Made by a program: the position numbers and the translations under genes. From positions 37,121-101,120 of the forward strand of contig JALHCK010000007.1 in assembly GCA_022841205.1 (NCBI GenBank): a stretch of DNA of 64,000 nt, written 5' to 3'. Positions 45,903 through 54,785 of the stretch are shown in pieces (the first letter of the stretch is position 1; each line of letters opens with the position of its first letter). The notes beneath the pieces are model-generated. The model was not told the origin of the DNA. It saw only the letters and a list, made by a program, of their open reading frames with translations, and searched no databases. This stretch comes from Methanomicrobiales archaeon. GTDB lineage: Archaea; Halobacteriota; Methanomicrobia; Methanomicrobiales; Methanospirillaceae.

Positions 45903-47220
45903 TGCCACCCACCACCGCATCTTCGAGGAGGATATGCGGTGCACCATCGCTTACCGGGACGCTTTGTCCTCCCTTGCCGCAATACCCCTGGTGCATTCTC
46001 ACTTCGTTCCCACAGAGCCGTATGGAGAAGAGCGTCTTTAAGATCTCGCCGGAGAGCGAGACGTCCCTCACCATGGTCGTGCATTCCCCGTTCTCGATGA
46101 GGTACCCGTATTCCGCGTTGAACTGGAACACGCCCCTTCCCGGATCGACCTGGCCTCCCCGCGACCCCTTCAGGAGGATCCCCTGCCCGCATTCCTCGAG
46201 GATCTCTTCCCTGGTGCTCTCCCCGGCCTCGATGAAGGTATTGCTCATCCGGACGAGCGGGATCTCCCCGGCCGCTGCCCGGGCATGTCCGGCCTGGCCA
46301 TTTCCAACCGCGGCGAGGGTCTCCCTGGAGTGGAGGTAGTTTGCAAGGACTCCCTGCCGGATGATCTCTGTCCGGCTGGTAGCCGATCCCTCGGCATCGA
46401 ACGGCTCGAATCCGAATTCATGAAGGGACGGGTCGTCCACGATGGTCACTACGTCGTTTCCGATCCGGTCGCCGATCTTTCCGGCAAGAACAGAGTTTCC
46501 TTCCTGGACGAGGTCTGCCTCGCTGGCATGGCCGACCGCCTCGTGGGCAAAAACCCCGGCAAGCTCGGGGTCGAGCACCACCCGCATTGTCCCGCCCCGG
46601 GCGGGGCGGGCATCGAGCAGCAGGACGGCCCGTTCTGCCGCCTGGCGGGCCAGATCCTGCCTGTGCCGGATATTGAGCCCCCTGATTGTGTGCCGTCGCT
46701 CGTACCCCATCTGGAGGGTGCCGTTTCGCGCTGCAACGGCCAGGACGCCAAACCCGCTCCGGCAGATCCCGAACTCGTCCTCGTACCCGGTGCTGTCGGA
46801 GAACCGGACTTTCTCGAACCGTTCGATGTAATTGATCCGGGTATTCGAAATCCCCGGGATCCGTGCCGACCGCTCGAGCTCGAGGAGGATTTGGGCCTTC
46901 TCATCGAGGCTGACATCGCGGGGGTCTTCGTGTAACGCCGGCACCTCATGTCTCCCCCGTACCGGCGGGGAGAGGGATATCTCCTCGTTGCAGATGGAGG
47001 CGATGGATGCTGCCCGGCGAACAAGGGAGGCGATATCGTGCCTGCCAGGCTCCTGGAAATTGTCGACGGTGAGGACACCCCAGCCCTGCCGGGTGAGTGC
47101 CCTGATCACCGCATGGTCGGAAAAAGAGCTTGCCGCCGATTCGACTACGCCGTTGTCTATATCGATGACGGTTGCCTGTCCCTGCACGTGGCGGATATCG
47201 TAGTACCGGGCACCGGACAT
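45889..47220 (-). CDS. tldD: TldD-family metalloprotease
   Basis: Catalytic subunit of the TldD/TldE protease, 443 residues. The zinc motif HEAVGH (in GVFAHEAVGHASEADLV, near residues 222-238) is intact, and the third ligand region with GDRIGNDVVTIVDDPS follows. The N-terminus is the usual strand-rich half. It starts seven bases after the lonB stop and ends overlapping tldE. Known bacterial roles include maturation or degradation of small peptides; no RiPP precursor is obvious nearby. Confidence 0.93.
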   Translation of the reverse strand: MSGARYYDIRHVQGQATVIDIDNGVVESAASSFSDHAVIRALTRQGWGVLTVDNFQEPGRHDIASLVRRAASIASICNEEISLSPPVRGRHEVPALHEDPRDVSLDEKAQILLELERSARIPGISNTRINYIERFEKVRFSDSTGYEDEFGICRSGFGVLAVAARNGTLQMGYERRHTIRGLNIRHRQDLARQAAERAVLLLDARPARGGTMRVVLDPELAGVFAHEAVGHASEADLVQEGNSVLAGKIGDRIGNDVVTIVDDPSLHEFGFEPFDAEGSATSRTEIIRQGVLANYLHSRETLAAVGNGQAGHARAAAGEIPLVRMSNTFIEAGESTREEILEECGQGILLKGSRGGQVDPGRGVFQFNAEYGYLIENGECTTMVRDVSLSGEILKTLFSIRLCGNEVRMHQGYCGKGGQSVPVSDGAPHILLEDAVVGGSGDH

Positions 47221-47226
47221 GGTTTT

Positions 47227-49143
47227 TCAGACCGCTTGGGGGGAGAAACCGGAGCCATCGATCAGTTTTCCGGAGGTCGAGATCGCCACCCTGCGGAGCT
47301 TGTCGAGGAACCCTTCGCGGTCCTTTGGCACGAGGGCGATCTTCAACACGTCCTCGATATTGTCGACCGGGATGACCTTCACCTGCTCCCGGTACCGCTC
47401 TTCGAGGAGGACATCATCGAGGTTGGCTGCCGGGATGAGCACCGTCGTGATCCCCGCCTTTGCCGCGGCCTCGATCTTGTAGGTAACCCCGCCGACCGGG
47501 AGCACATCGCCCCTGACCGAGAGCGACCCGGTCATGGCAAGGTCCTGTCGTACCGGGATCGATTCGATGGCGCTGATCACCGCGGTCGCCACCGAGATGG
47601 ATGCCGAATCACCTTCAACTCCGCCGTATGTCCCGATGAACTGGATGTGAACGTCCATATCGCGGATATCCTTGCCGGTGAACTTTTTCAGGATGGCCGA
47701 GACGTTCTTTATCGATTCCTGGGCGATCTCCTTCAGCATGCCGGTGGCAATCACCGTGCCGCTCGCTCCCTGTGCCGTGGTCACCTCGGCCATGATCGGG
47801 AGCACCGATCCCGAATCGCTCCCCATGACCGCAAGGCCGTTGACCCTCCCCACGCGGGTCCCGTCGACGACCGTAAGCTCGTACTCGCGGCTCCTCCCGA
47901 TATACTCGTCGGAGACCTGGTCCTCGATCGACCGGGCAGTCTTCTTTGCAGCGATCACGTGATCGGCGGTGGTGACGTCCACCCCCTCCTGGCGGGCAAG
48001 GTCGCCTGCGACCCGGATCAGGCCGCCCATGTCCCGGAGCTTGAGGGTCAGGTGACCTTTCCGGTTGGAGCGCCGGCGTGCTTCCCTGATGACCTCTTCC
48101 ATGGCGGATTTGTCGAAGTGGGGGATCTTTCCATCGTTCTTGATCTCCTGGGCGATGAACCTGATGAACTTCTCACGGTTCTCAGGTGTGTCCGGCATGC
48201 TCTCGCCCATGTAGACTTCGTATCCGTAGCCCCGGATACGGGACCGGAGAGCGGGGTGCATCCCCTGGATGGCATCAATGTTTCCGGCGGCGATCATGAT
48301 GAACTTGCAGGGGACCGGTTCGGTCCGGACCATGGCCCCGCTCGACCGCTCGCTCTGGCCGGTGATGGGGAATTCTCCTTCCTGGAGGGCGGTCAGCAGG
48401 TTCTGCTGGGAGTGGGGGGTGAGGGTGTTGATCTCGTCGATGAACAGCACTCCCCGGTGGGCCCGGTGGATCGCCCCGCCCTCGACCCGGTCGTGGCTTG
48501 GTGTCTCGAGCCCGCCGCTCTGGAAGGGGTCGTGGCGGACGTCCCCGAGGAGTGCCCCTGCATGCGAACCGGTGGCATCGATGAAGGGAGCGGTAGCCGT
48601 TGCGTCGTTTGTCACCAGGAGCTTCGGGACCATGGTCTCTTCGCGCGGGGTCGCGTACCGCATGGCCATGAATACGAATGCAGCGGCGATGATGCCCATC
48701 AGACACTGGTAGTTTATGAACGCATAGCCGACTATGGCAAAAACGAGGAGCATCAGCAGGGTGTTCCGGAGCTGGATCTTCTTTCGCGCCTCGGCCTTGT
48801 GGGCGGCGACGATCTGCTTGCCCCGGGCGGCCGGGACCGTCCTCACGATGGGGTTGTTCGGGTCGTCCGAGTTCGGGTAGACCAGGATGTCCTGCATTTC
48901 CTCTTTTGGCAGCAGCTCGGCCATCGCCTTGGCGAGCATTGACTTGCCGGTCCCCGGGCTCCCGATCATCATCACGTGCCTTCTCTGGATGGCAGCCTTC
49001 CTGATGACTTCGACGGCGTGTTCCTGCCCGATCACCTGGTCGATGAGGTTTTGTGGGACGTCGATTTCGGATGAACTGCTCTCATGGATGTCCAGGGAAA
49101 AAGTCTCCTCCTGGCTCTCATGACCGGATTCCACGTCGTCCAT
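47227..49143 (-). CDS. lonB: Archaeal membrane-bound Lon protease (LonB)
   Basis: ATP-dependent protease anchored to the membrane, 638 residues. Walker A GSPGTGKS is at about residues 59-66. Two adjacent transmembrane helices at about 125-165 (TLLMLLVFAIVGYAF and MGIIAAAFVFMAM) are inserted within the AAA module, which is the LonB hallmark. Walker B is GVLFIDEIN, and the Ser-Lys dyad lies in GVEGDSASISVA and VTYKIEAA. An acidic N-terminal extension (residues 1-30) precedes the AAA domain. It heads the lonB-tldD-tldE-bofA operon and is divergent from prs. Confidence 0.96.
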   Translation of the reverse strand: MDDVESGHESQEETFSLDIHESSSSEIDVPQNLIDQVIGQEHAVEVIRKAAIQRRHVMMIGSPGTGKSMLAKAMAELLPKEEMQDILVYPNSDDPNNPIVRTVPAARGKQIVAAHKAEARKKIQLRNTLLMLLVFAIVGYAFINYQCLMGIIAAAFVFMAMRYATPREETMVPKLLVTNDATATAPFIDATGSHAGALLGDVRHDPFQSGGLETPSHDRVEGGAIHRAHRGVLFIDEINTLTPHSQQNLLTALQEGEFPITGQSERSSGAMVRTEPVPCKFIMIAAGNIDAIQGMHPALRSRIRGYGYEVYMGESMPDTPENREKFIRFIAQEIKNDGKIPHFDKSAMEEVIREARRRSNRKGHLTLKLRDMGGLIRVAGDLARQEGVDVTTADHVIAAKKTARSIEDQVSDEYIGRSREYELTVVDGTRVGRVNGLAVMGSDSGSVLPIMAEVTTAQGASGTVIATGMLKEIAQESIKNVSAILKKFTGKDIRDMDVHIQFIGTYGGVEGDSASISVATAVISAIESIPVRQDLAMTGSLSVRGDVLPVGGVTYKIEAAAKAGITTVLIPAANLDDVLLEERYREQVKVIPVDNIEDVLKIALVPKDREGFLDKLRRVAISTSGKLIDGSGFSPQAV

Positions 49144-49171
49144 TCTTGGATTTACCTCACGAAAAGATATA

Positions 49172-49186
49172 GGTAATATAAATTAT
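49172..49186. promoter_or_regulatory. TATA region shared by divergent lonB and prs
   Basis: GGTAATATAAATTATCC reads as a TATA box on the plus strand; its centre is about 47 bases before the prs ATG. The complementary strand carries AATTTATATTACC about 35 bases before lonB. One AT-rich element probably serves both genes or two overlapping promoters exist. Confidence 0.45.
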
Positions 49187-49226
49187 CCATGGTAGTTTAA
49201 GTACTTTCAGCATGAGGTAGGATCGG

Positions 49227-50069
49227 ATGAAGATCATCAGCACCGAGTATTCCCAAGTCCTTGCCGCCCGGATCGCCCGTGAAAGCGGCTGCGATCTCGT
49301 AGACGTGAAATTTTCCCGTTTCCCCGATGGCGAACACTATCTCCGGACCGGGTCGGTGGACAATGAGATCCTGGTCGTCGGAAGCGTGGTGGACAGCGAT
49401 TCGTTCGTCCAGCTCCTCCTGCTCATCGATGCCTGCGAAGGTTTCTCCCCTGTCCTGCTCATCCCCTACATGGGATATGCCCGGCAGGACAAGCAGTTCC
49501 ATGCCGGTGAGCCGCTTTCGGCACGGGCCGTGGCACGCGGGCTCTCGTCCGGGGTCTCCCGGGTATATACCATAAACATCCACGACCCCGGGGTCCTTCG
49601 CCACTTCACCGCCCCTGTCATGAACCTGTCCCTTGCCCCGGAGATCGGCGCTTATCTCGACCGCTGCGGGCATGCCAACCCTCTCATCCTCGCCCCGGAC
49701 GGCGGGGCCGCACCGTTCGCGAGAATCGTCGCTGCAACCGGGGGCTGGGACTGTGACCACCTCCAGAAGACCCGCATTTCGGGCGATGAAGTGAGGATCG
49801 AGCCTAAGAGCCTCCCTGTTGAAGGAAGGGACGTGGTGATCGTTGACGATATCATCTCTACCGGCGGGACCATTGCCACGGCAGCCGGGATATTGCTTTC
49901 GCAGGGGGCACTGACCGTTACGGCGGCCTGTGTCCACGGGGTCTTTGCCGGCGGGGCATATGCCCGGCTGATCGCCTCGGGGGTTGCCCGGGTCGCTGCC
50001 AGCGATACGATCGAGCAGGCCTGCAGCGCTTATTCTGCCGCAGAAACCGTGGTAAACGGGATCCGGTGA
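49227..50069 (+). CDS. prs: Ribose-phosphate pyrophosphokinase
   Basis: Makes PRPP from ribose 5-phosphate and ATP. The 280-residue class is typical of archaea. Motifs: FPDGEHYLR (about residues 32-40), the IPYMGYARQDKQF ATP loop (about 84-96), the INIHDPGVLRHF metal site and the PRPP motif VVIVDDIISTGGTI (about 203-216). GAGG precedes the ATG. It forms a probable operon with rtcA and nob1, and gfcR lies just downstream. Confidence 0.95.
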   Translation: MKIISTEYSQVLAARIARESGCDLVDVKFSRFPDGEHYLRTGSVDNEILVVGSVVDSDSFVQLLLLIDACEGFSPVLLIPYMGYARQDKQFHAGEPLSARAVARGLSSGVSRVYTINIHDPGVLRHFTAPVMNLSLAPEIGAYLDRCGHANPLILAPDGGAAPFARIVAATGGWDCDHLQKTRISGDEVRIEPKSLPVEGRDVVIVDDIISTGGTIATAAGILLSQGALTVTAACVHGVFAGGAYARLIASGVARVAASDTIEQACSAYSAAETVVNGIR

Positions 50070-50070
50070 G

Positions 50071-51048
50071 ATGCTTCTCATCGACGGATCGCTGCTGGAA
50101 GGAGGCGGGCAGATCGTCCGGTCGGCAGTCGCCCTCTCCGCTGTCACCGGGACTCCTGTCGAAGTGACCTCTGTCCGTAAGAAACGGGCCCGCCCGGGCC
50201 TTGCCCCCCAGCACTGCGCCGCTGTCCGGGCCGTGAGCCTGGCCTGTGATGCCCGTGTCATGGGCAATACGCCGGGAAGCGATCGGCTCTCCTTTACCCC
50301 GGGCTCCATCATGCGCAGGGACATATCGGTCGATGTCGGCACGGCCGGGAGCATCCCGCTGGTCCTACAGGCCTGGCTTCCCGTGGCGCTCGTTAAGGGG
50401 GGCTCTCTCCAGGTACAGGGCGGAACGGAAGTGCAGTTCAGTCCCACCATCGACTATTTCACGGAGGTATTCCTCCCGGCGCTCGGGCCGGCAGGGGCCG
50501 GTGTCGAGGTCGATGTTGTCCGCAGGGGATATTACCCGGCCGGCGGGGGTGTTGTCCGGGTAGCAGTCGAGCCGGCAGGATGTCCGCGGATAGCTGCCAG
50601 GGATACGGGAAAATGCGGGATCAGGTCCTGCTCATCGGGCCTGCCCGGGCATGTCGCGGACCGCCAGGCGGAAAGCGCCCGCCGGTTCATCCTGGAAGAG
50701 ACCGGCAGGGATTACCCGGTGAGCATCAGCCGCTACCCCGGGCCGGGGACCGGGAGCTCCTGCACGGCATGGGACGGTGCGAAAGGGTCCTGTGCGCTCG
50801 GCAAAAGGGGCCTTCCGGCAGAGAAGGTTGGCGAAACGGCGGCGGCGGGACTGGTGGCAGCGCTCCGTGACGGCGGGGATGTCGATCTCCACCTGAGCGA
50901 CCAGCTCCTGCTCTACCTTGCCCGCGGCGGGGGATCGTATACCGCACCGGGGTTCACCCTCCATGCCCGAACCATGTGCTGGCTCCTCTCCCTTTTCGGG
51001 CTGCCGGTGGAGGTCTCCGAAAACGGACTGGTGGAGTTCCGGCGATGA
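50071..51048 (+). CDS. rtcA: RNA 3'-terminal phosphate cyclase
   Basis: Converts RNA 3'-phosphate ends to 2',3'-cyclic phosphate using ATP. The 325-residue protein has the family start DGSLLEGGGQIVRSAVALSA (about residues 4-23), an RARPGLAPQHCAAVRA block (about 40-55) and a C-terminal HARTMCWLLSLFG, where the histidine that accepts AMP is expected. It begins one base after prs and overlaps nob1 by four bases. Confidence 0.94.
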   Translation: MLLIDGSLLEGGGQIVRSAVALSAVTGTPVEVTSVRKKRARPGLAPQHCAAVRAVSLACDARVMGNTPGSDRLSFTPGSIMRRDISVDVGTAGSIPLVLQAWLPVALVKGGSLQVQGGTEVQFSPTIDYFTEVFLPALGPAGAGVEVDVVRRGYYPAGGGVVRVAVEPAGCPRIAARDTGKCGIRSCSSGLPGHVADRQAESARRFILEETGRDYPVSISRYPGPGTGSSCTAWDGAKGSCALGKRGLPAEKVGETAAAGLVAALRDGGDVDLHLSDQLLLYLARGGGSYTAPGFTLHARTMCWLLSLFGLPVEVSENGLVEFRR

Positions 51049-51500
51049 GAGCAGTACTCGACGCTTCTGCCTTCTTCTCGGCACTCACCCTGTCCGGAGA
51101 GCTCTATACCACCCCGCATGTCGTATCCGAGTTAAAGGACCTCCGGTCAAAGGTCCGCTTCGACCTGCTCTGCGAGTCGGGCCTGACTGTCCGGGAACCG
51201 GGGCGGGAAGCGCAGGAAAAAGCCAGGGGCGTGGCCATGCGGATCGGAGAAGGGGAAGCACTATCGGAAACAGATCTCGGCATCCTGGCCCTCGCCCTCG
51301 AGCTTGGTGCAGAGATAGTGACCGATGACTACGCCCTCCAGAACGCGGCACACCGGATGGAGATCCAGGTCATCCCCATCCAGCAGAAAGGAGCACGGCG
51401 CATCACCTGGAAGTACCGGTGCACCGGGTGCGGGAAGACATACACGGGGCCTGGAGAGTGCCCGGTGTGCGGGGCTGCGATTAAAAGAAGAATTAAATAG
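51045..51500 (+). CDS. nob1: Nob1-like rRNA endonuclease (PIN plus zinc ribbon)
   Basis: Archaeal Nob1 matures the 3' end of 16S rRNA. The 151-residue protein has a PIN domain with the catalytic acidic residues D6 (VLDASAFFS), E27 region (HVVSELKDL), and D75/D95 in SETDLGILALA and IVTDDYALQN. A C-terminal zinc ribbon follows (CTGCGKTYTGPGECPVCG, about residues 125-142). The ATG at 51045 overlaps the rtcA stop; this start gives a proper PIN beginning. Confidence 0.92.
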   Translation: MRAVLDASAFFSALTLSGELYTTPHVVSELKDLRSKVRFDLLCESGLTVREPGREAQEKARGVAMRIGEGEALSETDLGILALALELGAEIVTDDYALQNAAHRMEIQVIPIQQKGARRITWKYRCTGCGKTYTGPGECPVCGAAIKRRIK

Positions 51501-51521
51501 CGTTGTGCATACTTTCATGCA

Positions 51522-52142
51522 ATGTCATCGCTTGACGAGCTGATCCAGCGAGCACGTACGCTCCTTGCAGACGGCCACAGCCCCGGGCAGATTGCCGATG
51601 AGCTGAGCCTCTCTGTGGAGACCGTCACCTGGCTCCTGACCCAGCAGAAGGGTGGTGCAACCCCGAAGGATGTCGGCATCGACTGGACTGCCGTGAGCAG
51701 CAAGGGCCCGCTGCTCGACGAGCTGGCCATGATGATGCTGAAACACTACTATTCGGCGGCAAGCACCGAACCCCGCGGAGACGCCCAGCCTGAAATGTTT
51801 CCCACGACCGTCGTTGGAATCGCCATTTCGGGCATTCCCATCGCCACACTCATCGCCGTTGCCGAGGACGTGGCGCTCGCCGTATATTACCCCGCCAAAC
51901 AGAGCACGAGAGACCCGCCGGTGGGGTTGATCTCCGGGAACTTCGCCCAGATCTCGGGGGAGCGGTGCGTCATCGTCGACGACGTGATCACTTCAGGGAC
52001 GACCATGCACGAGGTTGTCCGTTATGTCCGCAAGCACGGCGGGAACCCGATCGCCGTCCTGGTCATCTTTGACAAGCGCGGCATCAGGGACATTGACGGC
52101 GTGCCGGTATACTCGCTCTTCAGGATCTCCCGTATCGACTGA
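51522..52142 (+). CDS. gfcR: GfcR-type regulator (HTH plus PRTase-like domain)
   Basis: Transcription factor with an N-terminal helix-turn-helix (GHSPGQIADELSLSVETVTWLL, residues 18-39) and an orotate-phosphoribosyltransferase-like domain whose PRPP loop CVIVDDVITSGTTMHEV is at about 148-164. In haloarchaea GfcR senses PRPP or sugar metabolites and activates glycolytic genes. The 206-residue length fits. A TATA-like AATTAAATA at 51491 sits close upstream, so it may be separately transcribed. It lies after prs-rtcA-nob1, so the PRPP-making gene is a neighbour of a PRPP-binding regulator. Confidence 0.88.
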   Translation: MSSLDELIQRARTLLADGHSPGQIADELSLSVETVTWLLTQQKGGATPKDVGIDWTAVSSKGPLLDELAMMMLKHYYSAASTEPRGDAQPEMFPTTVVGIAISGIPIATLIAVAEDVALAVYYPAKQSTRDPPVGLISGNFAQISGERCVIVDDVITSGTTMHEVVRYVRKHGGNPIAVLVIFDKRGIRDIDGVPVYSLFRISRID

Positions 52143-52174
52143 TACGGGTATCCGTCCTCTTTTGAAATATGGAT

Positions 52175-52218
52175 TAGTTTATATAGAAGTTCAATTCCAT
52201 TTTTTACCACATTGGAGG
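52175..52218 (+). promoter_or_regulatory. Thermosome promoter and ribosome binding site
   Basis: AGTTTATATAG at 52176-52186 is a strong TATA box about 45 bases ahead of the ATG. GGAGG follows at 52214-52218, eight bases before the ATG. The predicted leader is about 20 bases. Confidence 0.6.
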
Positions 52219-52225
52219 ATAAACG

Positions 52226-53821
52226 ATGCTTGGAGGACAACCAATTATCATTCTTCGGGAAAACGTGGAGCGGAACCGCGGGCTTGAAGCCCAGCGCTCC
52301 AACATTGCCGCCGCAAAAGCTATCGCCAGTGCGGTGAGGACCACTCTCGGCCCCCGCGGGATGGACAAGATGCTCGTCTCCGGGACCGGGGATGTCACCA
52401 TCACCAATGATGGTGCAACGATCCTGTCCGAGATCGCCGTCCAGCACCCCGGTGCAAAGATGGTCATCGAGGTTGCCCGGGCCCAGGACGAGGAAGTCGG
52501 GGACGGCACTACAACTGCCGTCGTGCTGGTAGGGTCGCTCATGGAGCAGTCCGAGCGTCTCATCGTCCAGAAGATCCACCCCACCCTCATCGCCCAGGGA
52601 TACCGCATGGGCATGGAGAAGGCGCTCGCCATCCTCGACGATCTTGCCATCACCATCGACCCGTATGACCGGGCAAACCTCATCAGGATTGCCGATACGG
52701 CAATGACCGGCAAGTCGATCGAATCGGTCAAGGGCAAGCTCAACGGCATTGTTGTCGATGCGGTCATGACCATTGCCGAGCAGAAGGACGGGAGCATCCT
52801 TGCCGACGAGGACAATATCCTGATCAAGAAGCAGACCGGAGACACGATGGACGATGCCGAGCTTGTACGCGGGGCCGTGCTCGACAAGACCCGGTTCTCC
52901 GATGATATGCCAAGGAAGGTCACAAACGCCAGGGTAGCGCTTGTCGCGACCCAGATGGAGATCAAGAAGACCCAGGTCAAGGCGAAGATCCGGATCAGCA
53001 GCCGCGACCAGGTGAGCGCATTCTCTGCCCAGGAGCGGGAAGCCCTGAAGAAACTGGCCGACGCGGTCATCGACAGCGGTGCAAACGTGCTGCTATGCCA
53101 GAAGAGCATCGCCGATGCAGTCGGCTACTACCTTGCAAAGGGCGGGGTGCTCGCCGTAGACGATGTCCCTGAAAAGGACATGAAATTCGCGGCCCTGGCA
53201 TTGAATGCCGAGATCGTGAACAAGGCCGAGGATCTGACCAGTGAAAGCCTGGGAGTCGCAGAGCTCGTGGAGCAGCCCGATGATATCGAGATCATCAAGA
53301 TCTCCGGGTGCGAGAACCCAAAAGCGGTCACCATCCTGCTCCGGGGCTCAACCGAGTACCTCCTCGACGAGCTCGAGCGGGCGGTCGTTGACGGCACCCG
53401 TGTCGTCATGGACGCCATGGAAGACGGAAAGATGCTTGCCGGCGGCGGGTCGGTCGAGACCGAGCTCCTGATGAAGATCCGCGACTATGCAGCAACGGTC
53501 GGCGGGAGGGTGCAGCTGGCAATCGAGGCTTATGCTGCAGCCTTCGAGGTCATTCCGCAGACCCTTGCCGAGAACTCGGGGTTCAACCCTCTCGACAAGC
53601 TGGTCGAGCTGAAGACTGCCCACGCAAAGGGGAAGAAGTATGCCGGGCTCAATGTCTACAACGGAAAGATCATCGATATGCTCAAGGAAGGGGTAGTCGA
53701 GCCGCACCGTTCCAAGCGCCAGTCCATCCAGAGCTCCGCAGAAGCGGCAATCCTCCTCATACGGGTGGACGATATGATGATCACCCAGCAGAAGATGCCG
53801 GCAGGCATCCCGCCCCTCTAA
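52226..53821 (+). CDS. thsA: Thermosome subunit (group II chaperonin)
   Basis: ATP-dependent chaperonin of 531 residues. Motifs: NERNRGLEAQRSNIAAAKAIA-like N-terminus, TTLGPRGMDKMLV (about residues 37-49), DEEVGDGTTTAVVLVGSL (about 90-107) with the P-loop GDGTT, and the GGGSVETEL loop (about 407-415). The C-terminus ends in DDMMITQQKMPAGIPPL and not in the glycine-methionine repeat tail common in other archaea. A single gene in the window; other subunits may lie elsewhere. Confidence 0.97.
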   Translation: MLGGQPIIILRENVERNRGLEAQRSNIAAAKAIASAVRTTLGPRGMDKMLVSGTGDVTITNDGATILSEIAVQHPGAKMVIEVARAQDEEVGDGTTTAVVLVGSLMEQSERLIVQKIHPTLIAQGYRMGMEKALAILDDLAITIDPYDRANLIRIADTAMTGKSIESVKGKLNGIVVDAVMTIAEQKDGSILADEDNILIKKQTGDTMDDAELVRGAVLDKTRFSDDMPRKVTNARVALVATQMEIKKTQVKAKIRISSRDQVSAFSAQEREALKKLADAVIDSGANVLLCQKSIADAVGYYLAKGGVLAVDDVPEKDMKFAALALNAEIVNKAEDLTSESLGVAELVEQPDDIEIIKISGCENPKAVTILLRGSTEYLLDELERAVVDGTRVVMDAMEDGKMLAGGGSVETELLMKIRDYAATVGGRVQLAIEAYAAAFEVIPQTLAENSGFNPLDKLVELKTAHAKGKKYAGLNVYNGKIIDMLKEGVVEPHRSKRQSIQSSAEAAILLIRVDDMMITQQKMPAGIPPL

Positions 53822-54027
53822 CCCCGTGAGCAGGTCGAAAGGATCTCCACACACTCTTCTTTTATCACGGCGTCCTGCGGGATGCTCCGTTTTTCATGGA
53901 TGATCAGGACGGTATCGGGAATGATCCCCAGTGACAGGAGGGCTTTTTCATAGGTATCCCCGGTCTCTCCGTGGTATTCCACGACCTCGCCATCAGGGAT
54001 GAAGATAAACCGGCAATTCATCGTCAT
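53818..54027 (-). CDS. Small ubiquitin-like (MoaD/ThiS-type) protein with a single C-terminal glycine
   Basis: A 69-residue protein with a beta-grasp pattern: CRFIFIPDGEVVEYHGE strands, a TYEKALLSLGI helix and the LIIHEKRSIPQDAVI segment like ThiS. Such proteins usually end in GG for activation by an E1-like enzyme; this one ends in STCSRG, a single glycine. Its gene overlaps the thermosome stop by four bases, tail to tail. It could still be an acceptor after trimming, or a non-conjugating relative. Confidence 0.6.
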   Translation of the reverse strand: MTMNCRFIFIPDGEVVEYHGETGDTYEKALLSLGIIPDTVLIIHEKRSIPQDAVIKEECVEILSTCSRG

Positions 54028-54073
54028 TCGATACCATTATACTGGTGGCAAAGAAAAATATGTGATCTCTTGA

Positions 54074-54158
54074 GCCGAGGTAGTCTAGCCCGGGAAGGCG
54101 ATGGTCTCGAAAACCATTGGCGCCCTGCGCCTCGGGAGTTCAAATCTCCCCCTCGGCG
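54074..54158 (+). tRNA. tRNA-Ser(CGA)
   Basis: Cloverleaf elements are complete: acceptor GCCGAGG / CCTCGGC, anticodon stem ATGGT/ACCAT around loop CTCGAAA (anticodon CGA at 54108-54110), a long variable arm (GGCGCCCTGCGCC) and T-arm GGGAGTTCAAATCTCCC. The long variable arm identifies a class II tRNA. The 3' CCA is not encoded. Confidence 0.9.
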
Positions 54159-54223
54159 TCTTTTGAATCTCCGGCCCTGTCCCCGGGTCCCGGAAAGGCT
54201 ATTATAAGAAACCCTGATAACGC

Positions 54224-54736
54224 ATGTTCATGATCGCGCGAATACTCGTGGTCAGCCTTATTGTGGCAGCATCCATCTTTGCCGCAGGCTGCAGCCAGCC
54301 ATCGGCGCCACCGGCCACCCCGGATAAGACCCCTGTCCCGACCTCAGTTCCACCGGCGACAGCGGTCACCCCGCCGGCAGCAACGACCATCCCGCCCACG
54401 ACGCCGGCTTACCTTCCCGGGCCGATGCCGAGAAACTTCGAGGTAACGGTCGATGTGGACCGGAACGTTGTGGCAATCGATCCGCGGATCACCGTGATGT
54501 TCCGCGGCGGAAAAGGCATGACCGTCCTGCATTCCGTAGATGTCGTGGTGACCCGGTCCGACGACAGTACCGAGAAGGCTTCCATGATCCGGCCACAGGT
54601 TGGTGCATCGGTTGAAATTGTCGGCACGACCGGGACTGACAGGGTGCAGGTGTTCGTCACCCTTGTTACAAAGGACCCGCCCCCCGGACCATACCTCATC
54701 TACGATGAAAAACTACCCTTCAGGTCCCGGGGGTAG
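54224..54736 (+). CDS. Lipoprotein with proline/threonine-rich linker
   Basis: A 170-residue exported protein. The signal peptide ends in the lipobox FAAGC (cysteine near residue 23). A Pro/Thr-rich low-complexity linker follows (about residues 25-68), then a compact beta-rich domain with FEVTVDVDRNVVAIDPRITV and VQVFVTLVTKDPPPGPY. Methanomicrobiales encode many such surface lipoproteins. No enzymatic motif; a role in cell-surface binding is only a guess. Confidence 0.75.
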   Translation: MFMIARILVVSLIVAASIFAAGCSQPSAPPATPDKTPVPTSVPPATAVTPPAATTIPPTTPAYLPGPMPRNFEVTVDVDRNVVAIDPRITVMFRGGKGMTVLHSVDVVVTRSDDSTEKASMIRPQVGASVEIVGTTGTDRVQVFVTLVTKDPPPGPYLIYDEKLPFRSRG

Positions 54737-54785
54737 CGCTGTCCGCTGGCGGATGGGAAGGGACGGTTAAAACAACTATGACAAG

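Noticed and set aside
46948..48942. Long plus-strand open frame (664 codons) across tldD and lonB
   Set aside because: It is the complement of two well-recognised genes in a GC-rich region; its composition is unlike a protein and no motif is visible.
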